In this document: one piece after another, positions 7,425 to 10,483 of the stretch
Numbering within the stretch: the stretch's first letter is position 1
Layout of the letters: every line of letters starts with the position of its first letter
NCBI GenBank assembly: GCA_001970855.1
Contig: LSSN01001899.1
Span: forward strand, 1 to 10,483
Reading direction: 5' to 3'
DNA: 10,483 bases
DNA from: Smittium culicis
Lineage: Eukaryota; Kickxellomycota; Harpellomycetes; Harpellales; Legeriomycetaceae
Program-made: the position numbers and the translations under genes
Notes under the pieces: generated by a model
Seen by the model: the letters and a program-made list of their open reading frames with translations, nothing else
Told to the model about the DNA's origin: nothing
Databases searched by the model: none

Positions 7425-7457
7425 CACAGAGGATTTACTTCTTTGTGAAATTTTTTT
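7422..7457 (+). terminator. Strong 12-bp hairpin followed by seven T residues
   Basis: TTTCACAGAGGA (7422-7433) pairs with TTCTTTGTGAAA (7439-7450) across the loop TTTAC, using ten Watson-Crick pairs and two G-T wobbles. Seven T residues follow (7451-7457). This is the best intrinsic-terminator shape in the window, oriented for plus-strand transcripts. It begins inside the T-run of the preceding hairpin, so the two are nested end to end. No gene is seen upstream, so it could instead be a transposon end or a chance structure. Confidence 0.4.
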
Positions 7458-8009
7458 GTTAGAGTTGCTTTTTGTGTTTAGCTATACTATTATCATTATC
7501 ATATTATCTTATTTTATTATATTAATACATTTATTACATTATATAAAAGACATTAGTAAAACGCCAAGTTTTCTAATTAGTTTTTAACTATAAAAATGCT
7601 TCCATTTTCCAAGCTTTAATCGATATTATGTTTTTTTGGAGCTAATAAAATTGAGAAAAACATACAAATAAAAACTTTATCCAAATTTATACTACTGAAC
7701 CAAAAAAAAATCCCAGACTAATTTTAAACATCTAGGTGTAATAAAGGGAAAACTCAGATACATATAAGTGTAAATTTTTTCTATTTAATTGATATTTAGT
7801 AACATTTACTGTACTAAATTTAAACAAAAAAGAAGTGCAAAAAATAATTATTATCTTTCAAGTTAACTGTAAAAAAATATTTTGTATCATTTTGAGCGCT
7901 AGATTGTTTAGATTTAGGCTGTATTTGACAAATTAAATTGGCTATAAAAATTGTAATTATAGTTAAATTGACAAAAATTACAATAAAATATCAATTTTTG
8001 AGATAAATT
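7458..8009. other. Non-coding AT-rich stretch
   Basis: No gene, RNA or repeat of note is visible. The sequence is A/T runs with frequent stops in all frames. Confidence 0.6.
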
Positions 8010-8111
8010 ATGTGGGATTTCTTATATCTCGAAGACTTCCTATTTAATGTTTGCTATATTTATAAGTCTCGACCTTTTCCTGCTGATTTTCAGTAAATAC
8101 TGAATTTTTTT
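8010..8111 (+). other. 28-codon open frame ending in a hairpin plus T-run
   Basis: An ATG at 8010 opens a 28-residue frame (MWDFLYLEDFLFNVCYIY, then KSRPFPADFQ) with stop TAA at 8094-8096. The stop lies within a hairpin, TTCAGT-AAAT-ACTGAA (8089-8104), followed by seven T residues (8105-8111). The residue mix is less AT-biased than nearby chance frames, but the minus strand is also readable here (NSVFTENQQEKVETYKYSKH), so this may be a relic on either strand. No family is recognised. Confidence 0.18.
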
Positions 8112-10237
8112 AGTTTATTCCAACGCCATAATTGTTATTTTTTGTTTTTTGATACTTTTTTTTATAGGTTTAAAAAGAGTAAAGTTTACTAACAATATTA
8201 AATGGAAGAAATTTATAAAAAAATTCAAGTTTTTAAAAGTAATTTTTTTCTAGTTTTTCTAGTTTTTTTTTATTAATTGCATATTTATAAGAATTATAGT
8301 TAATAATTCTGAGCCATTGAAAGAGGAAAAAATTATAATTAATAACAAAGTATTAATGACTTTATACTGTCAAGTTAAATTCAACTTATTGAGCTAATTT
8401 CATAAAAATTATAATAATATCATATCGATTCCTTGTAGTAATTTTATAATAGATTCTAATAATCATATACTTATTTTTGTTAAATTCTAGTAAATATAAT
8501 TTATAACAAAAGACTTTATCTAATGCAGTTTTTTAAAATCTTATATATTTCTTTTGATTATGGTTTTAATAGATTATTTTTCTTTTATATAGTACTCTCG
8601 ATAAAATATAAATTTCTATCATTTACTTTTTTTTTTAAAAACTGATGGAATTTTACATTTAAATTGATTATAATTGTGATGTTGCTTTCGTAAAGAAGTA
8701 TTTAATGAAAATTGCTGATATTATAAATTGGCACAATTTACCCTATTATTTATAAATCAGTTTTTGTTTTAATTTGATTAGATAAAATATTTTTAAAGAT
8801 CTTTTAGTTAAATTTAGTTAAATTTTATGTAACCTAGAAAATTAGATGCGTTAATTTTGAATTAATATTTTAAATCTTATAGACAGTTTATTCATTTCGT
8901 TACCTGAGGTAGAGCTGATCACAATATGAAATTACATCGATAAACATTATTTTTCCTTTTGAGGACATTTTTATTGAGGTCTAGATTTTTTCTATCAACT
9001 CACATTGGACAAACAAAAATCATTTGTGATATTTTTGGATTTAATAGTTATTTTCTAATCTGTTTTTTTTTGGAAAAATTTTTTTATGTTGTATTATTTT
9101 ATATAATTATTTAGCTATAACTATATAACTATATAACTATTTTTTGATAATTTAATTTAATATTCAGTGAATATTCGCTTGATTTAAAATATATGTGGTA
9201 AATTTTTTCTAATTTTCATTTTTTGAATTAAAATTTTCTATCTACAGACAACTTATAACTTGAAGATTTAGAAATTAATTATTTTTATCACTTAAATTTT
9301 AGAAATCCGATTATTATTAGTATTTATTAATTAAATTTACGGTGTAAAAATTATTTTTATTAAAAAAGCTTAATAAACTAAAACATTTTATTTTAAAACG
9401 CGATTTTTATTTTTTTAAGAATACATTCCAATTAAAAATATAGTAAACTTATTATAATCCGAATAAGTAAAAAATATAATTTTTGGAAATCTTTGTCATT
9501 TTTTATGTATCTGTAAAAATAATTACTTAAAACTGATAGACTTATAATAGTTTTTCTAATTTATCAACTACATATGATATATTTTTTAGTGGTTAAATAT
9601 TCTAAAAATTTATTTTTCAATAAATCGCGACTTCAAATGGTATGTAAGATTATGAAATATGAGAGCACTTAGTTTCAACTTAATGTTATTGAATTGAACA
9701 CCATTATTTCATAATAAAATTAACCGATCTTATTAGACATTTCAATTTAATCCATTTACTTATTATATTTAGAAATTTCTTTTTGCTAAAAGAAAACTAA
9801 TGAATTTATTCTTTAGCTATTATTCTATTATACGAATTTATTCACTGTAAAACTTAACAATTTAAAAATACTACATCATAAATAATTTTCGTTTATTGAA
9901 AACTAGATTATTTATTAATTATTCAAAAAAAGTAGTACTCTTGAGAATAATCGCTAATATAAAGATAATCACAGCACTGAGCTAATGAATTTTATATAAA
10001 AATTTTTATATTATTAATTAGGATTGGATATGATAATTTTTAATTCTAAACTTAGTAAATTAAAGTCAAGAATCTATTCATTATTTTTTACGCCATTTAA
10101 TGACATAGTCATAAATAATATACAATAAATAAATTATTATTATTTCAATAGTGAATCTAATGTTTAATTTTCATAATAATAATAAGATAGAAATGTAAAT
10201 TTTGATATAATAGAAATATAATTCACCAAAAAAGGTT
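8112..10237. other. Long non-coding AT-rich stretch with minor repeats
   Basis: No gene is seen over about 2.1 kb. Small repeats include a 10-bp tandem pair TTTAGTTAAA (8803-8822) and an 8-bp tandem CTATATAA (9121-9136 plus a partial). A perfect 11-bp inverted repeat lies at 9649-9659/9705-9715. A short hairpin ATTATT.CAA/TTGAGAATAAT lies near 9917-9950. Around 8880-8935 a frame of about 22 codons ends LFISLPEVELITI, too short to assign. Confidence 0.55.
9649..9715. repeat. 67-bp inverted repeat with 11-bp perfect arms
   Basis: ATTATGAAATA (9649-9659) is repeated in perfect inversion as TATTTCATAAT (9705-9715). TTTCAA and TTGAA within the loop add a short nested pairing. No matching target-site duplication flanks the arms. 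It could be a stem-loop or a remnant of a small element. Confidence 0.45.
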
Positions 10238-10483
10238 AATTCAAGGATAAAATTAATCACAATATCTTTTTGGTAAATAAAAATACATAGGAACTATGCA
10301 GTAAACTTCAATATTAAATTCAAGGATAAAATTAATCACAATATCTTTTTGGTAAATAAAAATACATAGGAACTATGCAGTAAACTTCAATATTAAATTC
10401 AAGGATAAAATTAATCACAATATCTTTTTGGTAAATAAAAATACATAGGAACTATGCAGTAAACTTCAATATTAAATTCAAGG
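10238..10483. repeat. Perfect 79-bp tandem array, 3.1 units, running off the window
   Basis: The unit AATTCAAGG... repeats with an exact 79-bp period: the C of TTCAAGG is at 10242, 10321, 10400 and 10479. No mismatch between units was seen, and the array continues past the last base. Each unit contains CATAG-GAA-CTATG (first at 10286-10298), a 5-bp hairpin. Units are contiguous with no spacers, so this is not a CRISPR array. Identical units indicate recent expansion or active homogenisation, as in satellite or subtelomeric repeats. True copy number cannot be known from this window. Confidence 0.95.

Noticed and set aside
10238..10483. CRISPR-like array
   Set aside because: The whole 79-bp unit repeats without unique spacers, so it is a tandem repeat.

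Overview
The window holds one intact, confidently identified gene. It is a minus-strand, intronless MET17-type O-acetylhomoserine sulfhydrylase (627-1946). It sits at the left end of an otherwise very A+T-rich, gene-poor stretch of more than 10 kb. The coding sequence has balanced base composition, while the rest is dominated by A/T runs and stop codons. Best guess for the organism is an AT-rich eukaryote, most likely a fungus. The protein carries fungal-looking motifs (EPGYxYSR, FKVTLPRLGI), there is no Shine-Dalgarno sequence, -3 is A, and the repeats are TTAA-flanked like piggyBac-type elements. A leucine in the invariant GGVLSFG motif is encoded by CTG, which argues against a CUG-Ser clade yeast. 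A bacterium with a decaying, low-density genome cannot be excluded: one GC-richer relic reads like a bacterial DUF2442 protein, and some hairpins followed by T-runs look like intrinsic terminators.

Layout. Positions 1-160 hold a small inverted repeat. Positions 162-424 are a two-unit 131/132-bp tandem duplication downstream of MET17. Positions 627-1946 are MET17, with its putative promoter to the right. From 1947 to the end no conventional gene is visible. This long region contains two diverged copies of one short TTAA-flanked non-autonomous transposon (2234-2419 and 4154-4342, opposite orientations). It also contains a broken frame resembling the helix-turn-helix of a Tc1/mariner-IS630 transposase (2717-2985), a GC-richer relic or structured-RNA island (about 5330-5600), and a tandem pair of hairpins ending in T-runs (7385-7457). 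Several short open frames are of uncertain meaning. A perfect 79-bp tandem array starts at 10238 and runs off the end of the window.

Functionally, only sulfur assimilation is supported: incorporation of sulfide into O-acetylhomoserine to make homocysteine. The rest looks like transposon debris, tandem repeats and decayed sequence, not an operon or an organised system. I found no convincing new multi-gene system. The most useful leads are the transposon family, the GC-rich island and the terminal satellite-like array.
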